Assembly: GCF_015864945.1 (NCBI RefSeq)
Contig: NZ_JADYWF010000002.1
Span: 512,208-576,207 of the forward strand
Source: Salinibacterium sp. NG253
GTDB taxonomy: Bacteria > Actinomycetota > Actinomycetes > Actinomycetales > Microbacteriaceae
Length of the DNA stretch: 64,000 nt
Direction of reading: 5' to 3'
Shown here piece by piece: positions 17,500-26,880 of the stretch. The translations under genes were made by a program, and so were the position numbers. The notes beneath the pieces are model-generated. The model had not been told where the DNA came from, did no database searches, and saw only the letters and a program-made list of their open reading frames with translations. The first letter of the stretch is position 1. The number at the start of each line of letters is the position of its first letter.

Positions 17500-18231
17500 A
17501 AGCGTTGCCAGCAGCGACTTCGGCCTCGATGTCGCAGCCATCGACGCGATTTCTGCCGAGGTGGAGCGGATGTCGGTGGTGTCGTTTTCGATGAGAATCC
17601 GGCAATCATTGATAGCGCTCTGAAGCAGCGCTTTCAGTCGTTGGTCGGCGCCGGGCGAGCACGCGCAGGCGATACCAATCACTGAGCTGCGGATGATCGA
17701 CTGGGTCATTCGCGTCACATCCCGAGCTCGACGACCTCGACCACGGACGGGGTAGTCCGCACTGAACTTGCGCGCCCAGAATTCGGCCGCTGGTGCCTGA
17801 GCGAACGCCGCAGTGACGAGATCTGCCAGATCGTCGTCGGGGTGAGGCTCGATAGTCGCCAGCTGTGATTGCGCAGCAATGATGCCGACAGCGAGAGCCC
17901 GTTGCCGCCCTTCGCTGGCGATCGGCAGGGCCGCGGTTGCCGCGCGCAGTGCGATGCGAAGTTCTAGGCGCGGGTCGTCGCTCGTCAGACCGATGACGGA
18001 CGGGATGAGCTCGACCAACTCTGAGCGGTGGTGGTCGGGGGTGCAGTCATTGACGAGGCGCGCCAGAACGGCGAGTGCCGGATGAGTGCACGAGGGATGG
18101 TCACTCCACTTTTCGCCCGCGAGGTAGGAGGCGAACTCCATGAAGCAGCCGCCCCGGCGGGGAGTGCGATGGCGCCCAGCCGCGAGAACGGGCATGAAAT
18201 CTGGTGATGAGCTCTTCTGTTGCACCGGCAT
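17488..18231 (-). CDS. Conserved actinobacterial protein of unknown function
   Basis: Largely helical, soluble-looking protein of 247 residues. A cysteine-containing N-terminal region (FASYLAGEKWSDHPSCTHPAL) is followed by LIPSVIGLTSDDPRLELRIALRAA. I recall similar proteins as unnamed hypotheticals in other actinobacteria. Strong Shine-Dalgarno GGAGGAGATCA before the ATG. No catalytic motif recognised. The 3' end overlaps ldh by 12 bp on the opposite strand. Confidence 0.65.
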   Translation of the reverse strand: MPVQQKSSSPDFMPVLAAGRHRTPRRGGCFMEFASYLAGEKWSDHPSCTHPALAVLARLVNDCTPDHHRSELVELIPSVIGLTSDDPRLELRIALRAATAALPIASEGRQRALAVGIIAAQSQLATIEPHPDDDLADLVTAAFAQAPAAEFWARKFSADYPVRGRGRRARDVTRMTQSIIRSSVIGIACACSPGADQRLKALLQSAINDCRILIENDTTDIRSTSAEIASMAATSRPKSLLATLLRS

Positions 18232-18651
18232 TGATCTCCTCCTTGGCTACCGCGTGCTGAGGAACATTTTTTCTATTGTGCGCCTGTTCTAGCGATAAAA
18301 CCAGAGTCATTGTCGAGGGCATCGGGCGTCCTCAGTAGACGCGAGCGGTGGGCGGTGAGAATGGCCGGACGTAACAGTTGCTACGCGTGTTTTGAGGTGA
18401 TTACCGTCGTTTTTTGGTTTTCGCCGATATCAATAATTACTCAACACCGTGTTGCATTTTTGCGCTAAAACCTGCAGAGGTTTCAACTATGTTTCAGGCA
18501 CCTCCACAAATTGTTGCTTAAGTTACTTTCTTGTTGCGTGCTTCAACAACTATTGCAAGGCCTCCACTGCTTGTCATAACGTCGCCTCCAACGCGCCAAT
18601 GATGCCCCGTTTCTTCACATCCCGACCTGGAGCCGACCCAAGGAGACATCG
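18232..18651. promoter_or_regulatory. Long AT-richer intergenic region with several dyads (ABC operon control region)
   Basis: Gene-free 420 bp, visibly richer in A+T than its surroundings. It contains CAACAC-C-GTGTTG (18442-18454), AAACCT-GCAG-AGGTTT (18468-18483) and TTGTTG-n7-CAACAA (18531-18549), and ends in AAGGAG before the substrate-binding protein ATG. I expect the operon promoter and the binding sites of the YheO-like regulators here. Confidence 0.5.
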
Positions 18652-20301
18652 ATGTTGAACACACCCTCGAGGCGCACAATGCGTCTCGTCACGAGCGGGG
18701 CAGCAGCCCTCGCGATCACGGCGGGACTCGTCGCGTGCAGTGCAGAAGAAAGCACGACTGCGAGCGGGGGAGACCCCGTTTCGGGCGGGACCCTAACTTT
18801 CGCCTCAAACGGCGACACCGATTGCCTCGATCCGCACCAGAGCGCGGCGGACCTCGCGGCCCTCTACTCTCGCCCCATCCTCGACTCCCTCGTGAGCCTC
18901 ACTGACGACGGAGAGGTTCATCCCTGGCTGGCTAAATCGTGGACGGTCTCGGATGACCAACTGACCTACACGTTTGAGCTGCGCGACGACGTCACTTTCA
19001 CCAATGGCGAGAAGTTTGATGCCGCCGCGGTCAAAGCGAACTTCGATCACATCGTTGACCCAACCACAGCATCCGCACTCTCAGCCGGATACATCGCGCC
19101 GTTCGTGGCGGCAACAGTCCTAGACGACTACACAGTGAGCGTGGAGTTCTCCTCGCCCTTCAGCGCATTCCTTCCCTCGGTGGCTACCGCGTACTTCGGG
19201 ATGGAAGCGCCGGAGACACTTCTGCAAGATCCGGGGGAACTCTGCAAGGTAATCGTGGGCACCGGCCCCTTCATGAGCGAGACGGGATATGTGGCTCAAC
19301 AGGGCATTACGTATCTCAAGAACCCCGACTACAACTGGGCTCCGGAAACAGCCAACCATCAGGGCGCTGCTTACCTCGACGAGCTTGTCATGACGATCGT
19401 TCCTGAGGATTCTGTGCGACTTGGCTCACTCTCGAGTGGAGAAGTCGATGCGATCGCGAGCATTCCACCGGTGAATGTGGAATCGCTCGAGGCTGACTCC
19501 AACCTCTACACCGATAGCGCTGCGGCGCCAGGGGGAAACTACAACTACTTCCCCAACACCGAGATGGGCGTATTCGCAGATATCGACGTTCGCGAAGCAT
19601 TCCGCATGGGTATTGATTTCGATACGCTCGTCGGCTCGGTGTACTTCGGTGCTTTCGAACCAGCGAACTCACCCATTGCACCGAACACGGCCTACTACGA
19701 CCCCTCGCAAGAGTCCTCGTACGAATATGACGCGGATGCAGCAGCGAAACTGTTGGACGACGCAGGTTGGGTAATGGGCGCTGATGGCGTTCGCGTGAAG
19801 GACGGCGAGAAGCTTGCGATCCAAATGCCGATGATCTCTGGCGCACGCGAACAACGGGACACGCTCGCCCAGCAGGTGCAAGCGGAGGCCGCCAAGCTTG
19901 GCTTTGAGATGGTGATTGAGTCCCAAGACCTCGGTAGCTACGTAGAGGCACTCGGAAACGGCTCTTACGATCTCATCGAGATCAGCTGGCAGCGGTCCTC
20001 TCCCGACGTGCTTCGCACTCTGTTCGACAGTGCCAACATTCCCGATGGCGGCTTTAACACCGCGTTTTCACGATACACATCGCCTGTGATTGACGATTCG
20101 CTGGCGGACGCGCTCGCCACGCTCGACCCGGATGAGCTCACCGAGCTGTATGGGACAGCCCAGCAGGAGATTGCGGATCAGGTGTTGGTTTTCCCGCAGT
20201 ACGTTTTCTCCTACATCCTCGGAGCCTCTACCTCAGCGCAAGGGATCGAATGGGAACCGCAAGCGTTCCCGATCTTCTATGACGCTTGGAAATCCGAATG
20301 A
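18652..20301 (+). CDS. ABC transporter substrate-binding lipoprotein, SBP family 5
   Basis: Extracellular solute receptor of 549 residues for a peptide/opine/nickel-type importer. Signal peptide with lipobox LVAC (modified Cys about residue 29), then the family 5 signature TFASNGDTDCLDPHQS and LAKSWTVSDDQLTYTFELRDDVTFTNGEKFDA, an alignment landmark of DppA/OppA proteins. Start preceded by AAGGAG. First gene of an operon coupled by overlaps through to the MalY/PatB gene. Ligand unknown. Confidence 0.9.
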   Translation: MLNTPSRRTMRLVTSGAAALAITAGLVACSAEESTTASGGDPVSGGTLTFASNGDTDCLDPHQSAADLAALYSRPILDSLVSLTDDGEVHPWLAKSWTVSDDQLTYTFELRDDVTFTNGEKFDAAAVKANFDHIVDPTTASALSAGYIAPFVAATVLDDYTVSVEFSSPFSAFLPSVATAYFGMEAPETLLQDPGELCKVIVGTGPFMSETGYVAQQGITYLKNPDYNWAPETANHQGAAYLDELVMTIVPEDSVRLGSLSSGEVDAIASIPPVNVESLEADSNLYTDSAAAPGGNYNYFPNTEMGVFADIDVREAFRMGIDFDTLVGSVYFGAFEPANSPIAPNTAYYDPSQESSYEYDADAAAKLLDDAGWVMGADGVRVKDGEKLAIQMPMISGAREQRDTLAQQVQAEAAKLGFEMVIESQDLGSYVEALGNGSYDLIEISWQRSSPDVLRTLFDSANIPDGGFNTAFSRYTSPVIDDSLADALATLDPDELTELYGTAQQEIADQVLVFPQYVFSYILGASTSAQGIEWEPQAFPIFYDAWKSE

Positions 20302-21275
20302 CCATTTCGACACCCGTCGAATTGATTGTGGCTGCCCCGGGACGCAAGTCCCGGGGCCTCGCCCAAGCAATAGCTCGGCGCATTGGAATCGCGGTCATCG
20401 TGATTTGGGGAGCGATCACGGCGTCGTTCCTCGCGTTGAAATCGATGGGCGGGGACCCAGTGCAGTCCATCGCGGGTGGGGTGGTGCAAGTTACTCCAGA
20501 ACTACGCGAACAGATCATTGCAAAGTATGGGCTCGACGATTCATTTTTTCAGCAGTATCTGAGCTATCTCGGTGGTGTGCTGCAGGGTGATCTCGGTACT
20601 TCGTACGCGTTACGTCGCCCCGTCGTGGAAGCGATTGCGGAACAGCTCCCCAACACCATGACGCTCCTGATCACTGCCACAGTATTTGCCGTCGCCGTAG
20701 CTTTCATCGTGTCATTGACGACTGCTCATCGTGGCAAACGAGTGCGCTCTACTTTTCAAGCGTTGGAGTCGATCGGCGTAGCAGTTCCCGCCTTTTGGCT
20801 GGGCATCATGCTCATCACCATTTTCTCCTTTGGTTTGAGGATGTTTCCCTCCACAGGAGCAAACGGTGTGGCAGCTCTGGTGCTACCAAGCATCGCGCTC
20901 GGGCTCCCCGTTGCTGCCACCTTGAGCCAGGTGATGCGGGACACTCTGGAGAAGACTCTGGATGAGCCGTTCATCGTGACAGTCCGCGCACGCGGTGCAG
21001 GGGAATTTGTGGTTCGCGTGCGGCATGCACTGCGTCACAGCCTTGTCTCGGTGATCACTCTGGTGGGGTGGCTCTCAGGCACTCTCATTGGCGGGGCGGT
21101 CGTAGTTGAGCAGGTGTTCTCTCGGCCGGGAATCGGGCGAATGATCTTCTCCGCCGTTCTCAATAAGGACATGCCTGTCGTGCTCGGCATCGTGATCGTA
21201 GCGGCTGTCTTCTACGTCATTGTCAACACTGTCATTGACCTGCTCTACCCAATTATTGATCCGAGGCTCCGATAA
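20298..21275 (+). CDS. ABC transporter permease, DppB/OppB type
   Basis: Inner-membrane subunit of 325 residues with six predicted helices. It has the DppB-type extracytoplasmic segment (GGDPVQSIAGG, then LREQIIAKYGLDDSFFQQYL) and the cytoplasmic EAA loop (RDTLEKTLDEPFIVTVRARGAG). The ATG overlaps the stop of the substrate-binding protein gene as ATGA. A TTG 12 nt upstream is in frame, but the overlap favours the ATG. Confidence 0.9.
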   Translation: MTISTPVELIVAAPGRKSRGLAQAIARRIGIAVIVIWGAITASFLALKSMGGDPVQSIAGGVVQVTPELREQIIAKYGLDDSFFQQYLSYLGGVLQGDLGTSYALRRPVVEAIAEQLPNTMTLLITATVFAVAVAFIVSLTTAHRGKRVRSTFQALESIGVAVPAFWLGIMLITIFSFGLRMFPSTGANGVAALVLPSIALGLPVAATLSQVMRDTLEKTLDEPFIVTVRARGAGEFVVRVRHALRHSLVSVITLVGWLSGTLIGGAVVVEQVFSRPGIGRMIFSAVLNKDMPVVLGIVIVAAVFYVIVNTVIDLLYPIIDPRLR

Positions 21276-22144
21276 TGACGACACTTGCTTTGAAGCCGAC
21301 TATTTCGAACTCCATCCGCGAGGTATGGCATGCAATCACTAGGGCCCCTATCACTGTGGTGTTATCGGCGCTTATGCTCGCCTTCTTCGTCCTCGCGGCG
21401 GTGTGGCCAAACCTGATTGCACCGGGAAACCCGCTCGCAGCGGACCCTCTCCAGACGCTCAAGGCACCGAGTGCAGCGCACATCCTCGGCACCGACGAAA
21501 ACGGTCGCGACGTGTTTACCCGCATTGTTCACGGTGCGACCCCATCGCTGTTGACCGGTCTTGGTGCCTCCGCGCTCGCGCTTATTGCAGGAACTCTGCT
21601 TGGCGTGATTGCCGCGCAGGGCGGAAAATGGGCGGATGCCGTAGTCATGCGTTTCGTTGACATTCTGCTGGCAATTCCAGGACTGCTGCTCGTGCTCGTC
21701 ATCATCGCGGTGATGGGCAAGGGCACGCTTAACGTCATCATCGGCATCGCGCTTTTCTCCGTGCCGGGTTACGCGCGCCTAGTGCGTTCAGAGATCATGG
21801 TCATCCGTCGTTCCGGTTACGTCGATGCGTCAGTGTCGCTGGGCATTCCGCGATTGCAGATCGTAATGCGGCATATTGTGCCGAATGCGATTCGTCCCGT
21901 GCTTATCCTCGCCACAATCGGCATCGGATCGGCGATCGGCACGGGGGCGACGCTTAGCTTCCTCGGGCTGGGCCCGCAGCCACCAGCTCCAGAGTGGGGT
22001 GCAATGTTGGCGTCCAGCCAGAGCTACTTCTCCGTGGCTTGGTGGGCGGCGCTCTTCCCCGGCCTAGCGATCACCGCTGCGGTGCTTTCGATCACCGTCC
22101 TTGGTCAATATCTGCAACGTCGTCTCGACGGGAGAACAGCATGA
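21275..22144 (+). CDS. ABC transporter permease, DppC/OppC type
   Basis: Second permease subunit, 289 residues. It has the OppC_N-like first helix and the LGTDENGRDVFTRIVHGA motif that marks DppC/OppC proteins, plus the EAA loop RRSGYVDASVSLGIPRLQIV. One-base TAATG overlap with the preceding gene. Confidence 0.9.
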   Translation: MTTLALKPTISNSIREVWHAITRAPITVVLSALMLAFFVLAAVWPNLIAPGNPLAADPLQTLKAPSAAHILGTDENGRDVFTRIVHGATPSLLTGLGASALALIAGTLLGVIAAQGGKWADAVVMRFVDILLAIPGLLLVLVIIAVMGKGTLNVIIGIALFSVPGYARLVRSEIMVIRRSGYVDASVSLGIPRLQIVMRHIVPNAIRPVLILATIGIGSAIGTGATLSFLGLGPQPPAPEWGAMLASSQSYFSVAWWAALFPGLAITAAVLSITVLGQYLQRRLDGRTA

Positions 22145-23820
22145 CGAATACAGTCTCGAAGTTGGAAGATGCCGCTCCTCTCGTCGATGTGCGTCAATTG
22201 CGGATCGCATTTGGCGAGGGGGAAAAACGCGTCGAAGTTGTCCACGGAATCGACTTTCATATCGCCCGTGGTGAGTGCGTTGCGATCGTAGGCGAGTCTG
22301 GTTCAGGCAAGACGGTTACAGCACGCAGTCTCATCGGGCTCACCGGTGCTGGTGCGGTGGTCACCGCCGATGAGATCGCAGTCGGTGGGCGGAGCATCAT
22401 GGCGCTCAGCAACAAGCAGTGGCGAGAGTTGCGCGGAGTCGAGGTGGGTCTGGTGCTGCAGGATGCGTTGGTCTCATTTGATCCGCTCCGTACCGTCGGA
22501 AAGGAAATCTCGGAACCGCTCGAGCTCCACAAGACAGTTCCGTCAGCGGAAATCGAGGAGAAGGTGATCGAGCTGCTTCGGCAGGTTGGCGTTCCCGAAC
22601 CTGAGTTGCGCATGAACCAGTACTCCCACCAACTATCGGGAGGGCTCCGTCAGCGGGCGCTCATCGCATCAGCAATTGCAGCGAATCCTGCGCTGATCAT
22701 CGCCGACGAGCCCACAACGGCGCTCGACGTCACCGTGCAAGCTCAAGTCCTAGAGCTGCTGGCGGCGCGCAAGCGGGAGAACACCGGCATTCTGCTTATC
22801 AGCCACGATCTTGCGGTTGTTTCGCAGGTCGCAGACCGGGTGTACGTCATGCGCTACGGCGAATTTGTCGAAGACGGGCCAACGGCTGAGGTTCTGAACA
22901 ATCCCCAACACGAATACACCAAGGCGCTCCTGGCCGCCGATCCTGTAGAACATGCGAAGGGCACTCGGCTCTCGATCCAGGTCGGTGAGACTTTGGTTCA
23001 ACCTCGTGCCGAAATCTCCAGTGATGTTGTACTGAGCGCTACGAACCTCGTGAAGAGTTTTGGCGATCGCACCGTTGTTCATGGTGTCAGTTTCGACCTT
23101 CACCGCGGCGAAACGATTGGCATTGTCGGGGAGTCAGGTTCTGGCAAATCAACGACGGCCCGGATGGCGCTAGCGCTTGACGAGCCAGATAGTGGCAATG
23201 TGTCGCTCGATGGCCGTCCATGGTCGGGGATTCCAGAACGGCAGCGCCTCGCTCGGCGACCGCGAATGCAGGTTATCTATCAGGACCCGCTGAGCTCGTT
23301 CGACCCGCGTTATAGCGTGAGCCAACTTCTCGGTGAGACCCTCGCGAGGATCGACCATCCGCGCTCGGATCGGAAGGCGCGGAAGCTGGAACTGCTGGAT
23401 CTAGTCGGTCTCACGTCGAGCATGTTGGAGCGTCAACCTCTTCAGATGTCTGGTGGCCAACGTCAGCGCGTTGCGATCGCTCGGGCGCTCTCAATGCGTC
23501 CCGAAATAATTGTGTGCGACGAGGCAGTGTCGGCGCTCGACGTGTCAATTCAAGCGCAAGTCCTCGACCTTCTTGCCGATCTGCAAGCAGAATTTACGAT
23601 GTCGTACCTCTTTATCTCGCACCACCTCGGCGTAGTTCGTCACGTTAGCGACCGCGTTCTTGTCATGAAAGACGGCTGGGTAGTGGAGCAGGGCGATGTC
23701 GACGACGTATTCGAGCATCCACAACATCAGTACACCCAAGAACTGCTGGCGGCTATTCCGCGCATCAGCAGCGTCGCCGAAGCAGCGGCAGCACCGCAAC
23801 AAAGGAGAACTGCATCATGA
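22141..23820 (+). CDS. ABC transporter ATP-binding protein, fused DppD-DppF
   Basis: Two complete ABC ATPase domains in 559 residues. Domain 1 has Walker A GESGSGKTVTA, signature LSGGLRQRALIA and Walker B ALIIADEPTT. Domain 2 has GESGSGKSTTA, MSGGQRQRVAIA and EIIVCDEAVSALD. One chain thus supplies both nucleotide sites of the importer. Start at the ATG overlapping the DppC stop (ATGA); the open frame upstream runs inside the permease gene. Confidence 0.92.
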   Translation: MTNTVSKLEDAAPLVDVRQLRIAFGEGEKRVEVVHGIDFHIARGECVAIVGESGSGKTVTARSLIGLTGAGAVVTADEIAVGGRSIMALSNKQWRELRGVEVGLVLQDALVSFDPLRTVGKEISEPLELHKTVPSAEIEEKVIELLRQVGVPEPELRMNQYSHQLSGGLRQRALIASAIAANPALIIADEPTTALDVTVQAQVLELLAARKRENTGILLISHDLAVVSQVADRVYVMRYGEFVEDGPTAEVLNNPQHEYTKALLAADPVEHAKGTRLSIQVGETLVQPRAEISSDVVLSATNLVKSFGDRTVVHGVSFDLHRGETIGIVGESGSGKSTTARMALALDEPDSGNVSLDGRPWSGIPERQRLARRPRMQVIYQDPLSSFDPRYSVSQLLGETLARIDHPRSDRKARKLELLDLVGLTSSMLERQPLQMSGGQRQRVAIARALSMRPEIIVCDEAVSALDVSIQAQVLDLLADLQAEFTMSYLFISHHLGVVRHVSDRVLVMKDGWVVEQGDVDDVFEHPQHQYTQELLAAIPRISSVAEAAAAPQQRRTAS

Positions 23821-24923
23821 CTCAACATGTCGACACCGTCGTAGTCGGGGGCGGAGCGATGGGCTCATCAACCGCCTGGAATCTTGCGCGACGCGGGAGG
23901 CCCGTTGTCCTTCTAGAGCGTTTCGCCCCAGGCCACAAAAATGGGGCTTCGCATGGCGCGACGCGCAACTTCAGCACGGGGTATGTAGACGAGGTGCACA
24001 ACTCAATGATTCATGAGTCACGACGGCTCTGGAATGAACTAGAGGATGCAACCGGAGAAACCCTTCTCGATGTTATTGGCACCGTCAACCATGGCGGAAT
24101 TGATGTGACGCGAAACGATTGGTTGAGGGAGCACGGCGTTCCCGTTGAAATGCTTGCAGCCGAAGAAGCTCACGAGCGGTGGCCGGGCATTCGATTTGCT
24201 ACTGCGGTGCAGTACATGCCGGAGGGCGCCCGGGTGCGGGCAGATGCTGCCGTGGCCGCGCTTCAGCAACAAACGGCGGCGCTAGGTGGCGTGGTGAAAC
24301 ACAACACCGAGGTGCTCAAGATAACCGTGCTCTCAGACGACGCGGTGGAAATCGTGACGGGTGACGAAACCTATATTGCGAAGACCGTCGTCGTAACGGT
24401 GGGCGCGTGGACAACGAAATTGTTGGGCGCAACAATGGCCCTTCCACAACTAGTCGTCACCCAGGAGCAGCCTGCGCATTTTCAACAACGGGATATCGCA
24501 ACGCCGTGGCCGAGTTTCAATCACGCGCCCATCGCAGGTGACTCCGATTACGACTACTGGTACTCGCCCATCTACGGCATGCTCACCCCAGGAGAAGGAA
24601 TCAAGGCCGGTTGGCACGGCGTTGGTCCGGTGACGGATCCTGATTTGCGCAGTTTCGTTCCGGAATCAGTGCAACTCGCCGCGCTACAACGCTATGCGCG
24701 TGACTGGCTGCCTGGCACGGACCCAGACGATTTCATTGCGATCAGTTGCACCTACACGACGAGTCCCAACAGCGTATTCGTGCTCGACAGGGTCGGACCA
24801 ATTGTAGTTGGTGCGGGGTTCTCGGGCCATGGGTTCAAGTTCACGCCGAGTGTGGGGCGCATTCTTGCTGACCTCGTTGATGGCACGTCACCTTCTGCGC
24901 CGGTTTTCTCGCTGGCTCGCTAA
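23817..24923 (+). CDS. FAD-dependent N-methyl amino acid oxidase, SolA/sarcosine oxidase-like
   Basis: DAO-family flavoenzyme of 368 residues. The FAD-binding motif VVVGGGAMGSSTAWNLARRG is at the N-terminus; HGATRNFSTGY resembles the flavin-attachment region of monomeric sarcosine oxidase/SolA; ISCTYTTSPNSVFVLDR and GFSGHGFKFTPSVGRILADL close the fold. It would oxidise a secondary or primary amine to an imine with H2O2 release. Substrate unknown. ATGA overlap with the ABC ATPase gene ties it to the imported ligand. Confidence 0.87.
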   Translation: MTQHVDTVVVGGGAMGSSTAWNLARRGRPVVLLERFAPGHKNGASHGATRNFSTGYVDEVHNSMIHESRRLWNELEDATGETLLDVIGTVNHGGIDVTRNDWLREHGVPVEMLAAEEAHERWPGIRFATAVQYMPEGARVRADAAVAALQQQTAALGGVVKHNTEVLKITVLSDDAVEIVTGDETYIAKTVVVTVGAWTTKLLGATMALPQLVVTQEQPAHFQQRDIATPWPSFNHAPIAGDSDYDYWYSPIYGMLTPGEGIKAGWHGVGPVTDPDLRSFVPESVQLAALQRYARDWLPGTDPDDFIAISCTYTTSPNSVFVLDRVGPIVVGAGFSGHGFKFTPSVGRILADLVDGTSPSAPVFSLAR

Positions 24924-25696
24924 TGAAAGTGGATCGCGCCAGAAGTGATGATTATGAATCCTCGGCATCACACGAACTGAGCGCAGACGGAGAGCGGGTT
25001 CTCGAACTGTTTGCAGGGCTTGTTGAGCCGCTCTGGCGGAGCTTGAGCACGGATAGCGAAGTGGTGCTGCACGAGATCCGTTTGCTGCCGAATTCCGTGG
25101 TTGCTATCGCAGGCACGGTGACGGGGCGGCAAGTGGGCGACCCCGCAACTGATTTGCTCCTTGAGCAGCTACGGAATGTTGACCGGGTGCAGAACAACAT
25201 CGATTACCAGAGTGTATTGCCCGATGGTAGGCGGTTGCGTTCCTCCACGATGATTGTGCGGGACAGCGGCGGTATCCCGGTTGCTGCGCTGTGTATCAAT
25301 ACCGATATTTCGGATTGGCTCACTGCGCAGGAGCAGGTTGATGCGATGGTGTTGGGGCGTGCATCATCCGCACGTTCTCGACCGCCAGCGCGGCTCGAGA
25401 GTCCCGCCGTTCCTGCCGGGGAGAGGGGGAAGTCGGAGCGGGGGGAATCATTCCCTCGCAGTGTCGACGAACTGGTGTCGGAGCTAATCGGAAGCGCGAT
25501 TGAGAACACCGGTGTCCCCGTCGAACTTATGAAGAAGCAACACAAGCTGGCCGTAGTGGAGCAGCTTGAGGCACGTGGCCTCTTTCTCCTGAAGGATGCC
25601 GTCGAAGTCATCGCCGTAGCGCTCGGTGTGACTCGCTTTACTATCTACAACTACCTCAACGAACTCGCTGCAGCGGGAAAGAGTGAAAAATCATGA
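24923..25696 (+). CDS. YheO/DauR-like PAS-HTH transcriptional regulator (copy 1)
   Basis: Regulator of 257 residues: an N-terminal YheO-type PAS domain (about 25-135, VVLHEIRLLPNSVVAIAG and LPDGRRLRSSTMIVRD), a variable linker, and a C-terminal HTH_22 domain (VPVELMKKQHKLAVVEQLEARG, then ALGVTRFTIYNYLNELA). DauR, the D-arginine utilisation repressor, has this layout. TAATG overlap with the oxidase gene. Paralogue of the regulator at 26869-27600. Likely senses the operon substrate. Confidence 0.87.
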   Translation: MKVDRARSDDYESSASHELSADGERVLELFAGLVEPLWRSLSTDSEVVLHEIRLLPNSVVAIAGTVTGRQVGDPATDLLLEQLRNVDRVQNNIDYQSVLPDGRRLRSSTMIVRDSGGIPVAALCINTDISDWLTAQEQVDAMVLGRASSARSRPPARLESPAVPAGERGKSERGESFPRSVDELVSELIGSAIENTGVPVELMKKQHKLAVVEQLEARGLFLLKDAVEVIAVALGVTRFTIYNYLNELAAAGKSEKS

Positions 25697-26880
25697 CGAT
25701 GACCAACCCGATTAGTCCATTGGCCGCCCAATGGGATGCGATCAGTATTGATGAGCTCGTCGCACGAGGCAGCGCCAAATGGAGCCTAGAGCCCGGTGTG
25801 ATCGGAGCGTGGGTGGCGGAGATGGATTTCGGTACCGCACCTTCGGTTATTGAGGCGTGGCGAACATCGGAACGGCGTCTCGAATTCGGCTACCCGCCCG
25901 CAGCGTTAGCCGCGGATATGTCGGCAGCGACCGCCCAGTGGTACTCCTCGCACTATGGCTGGGACGTTGACCCCGAGGACATCTCTCCGATTGCGGACGT
26001 TATCAAAGGCCTTGAGCTGGCGATCGTGGAATTCACCGCACCCGGCGGCGCGGTTATCGTGCCGACACCGGCATACATGCCGTTCCTCTTTGTGCCGCCC
26101 GCCCTCGGGCGAGAGGTTATCCAAGTGCCCATGTTGACCGATGAGAACGGGCTGCTGGTGCTCGATTTGGAGACGATGGCGACGCACCTCGACGGTGGGG
26201 CGAATCTCATCATCCTGGCAAACCCGGGTAATCCCACGGGGCGTGTCTATACAGCGGCTGAGCTCACCGCGCTCGCCAACCTCGCGGATGCCCACGATGC
26301 TCGTATCTTCAGCGACGAGATCCACGCCCCGTTGACGTTGTTTGGCAACCGTCATATTCCGCTCGCGAGTGTGTCAGACGCAGCCGCGCGTGTCTCCATC
26401 ACTGCTACATCCGTGTCGAAGGCATTCAATCTTCCTGGGCTCAAGTGTGCGCAGATTATCCTGAGCGCTGACGCCGACCGCGAGAAGTGGAAAACGATTG
26501 GATTTATGGCCAGCCATGGGGCGAGCACGCCTGGTATCCGAGCCAATACGGCGGCGTATAAAGACGGCGCACCGTGGCTTGATGAGGTAACACGCTACCT
26601 CGAGTCGAACTACCTAATACTCAAGGATGCGCTCGCTGCACAGCTGCCGGATGCCAAGCTGCTACCGCTTCAGGGTACCTATCTGACGTGGGTTGATTTC
26701 AGCGCCTATGAAGTTGCTGGTGAGGTCGGCGAGGTCTTGCTGGAAAAGGCAAAGGTGAAGCTCAACAGTGGCCCCGCATTTGGCGAGGGATACAACGGTT
26801 TCGTACGGTTGAACATAGCAACGCCGCGGCCCGTGCTCGAAACCATCGTTGATCGAATCACGCAAGCGTTAACTGCCTGA
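25693..26880 (+). CDS. MalY/PatB family PLP-dependent C-S lyase or aminotransferase (copy 2)
   Basis: PLP enzyme of 395 residues, closely related to the product of 13690-14862 (shared stretches include [27 protein letters not shown] and [17 protein letters not shown]). The Schiff-base Lys lies in [12 protein letters not shown]. Last gene of the ABC-oxidase-regulator operon, joined by an ATGA overlap. It probably acts after the oxidase or on a parallel sulfur-containing substrate; transamination is an alternative. Convergent with the second YheO-like gene, overlapping by 12 bp. Confidence 0.87.
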   Translation: MTMTNPISPLAAQWDAISIDELVARGSAKWSLEPGVIGAWVAEMDFGTAPSVIEAWRTSERRLEFGYPPAALAADMSAATAQWYSSHYGWDVDPEDISPIADVIKGLELAIVEFTAPGGAVIVPTPAYMPFLFVPPALGREVIQVPMLTDENGLLVLDLETMATHLDGGANLIILANPGNPTGRVYTAAELTALANLADAHDARIFSDEIHAPLTLFGNRHIPLASVSDAAARVSITATSVSKAFNLPGLKCAQIILSADADREKWKTIGFMASHGASTPGIRANTAAYKDGAPWLDEVTRYLESNYLILKDALAAQLPDAKLLPLQGTYLTWVDFSAYEVAGEVGEVLLEKAKVKLNSGPAFGEGYNGFVRLNIATPRPVLETIVDRITQALTA

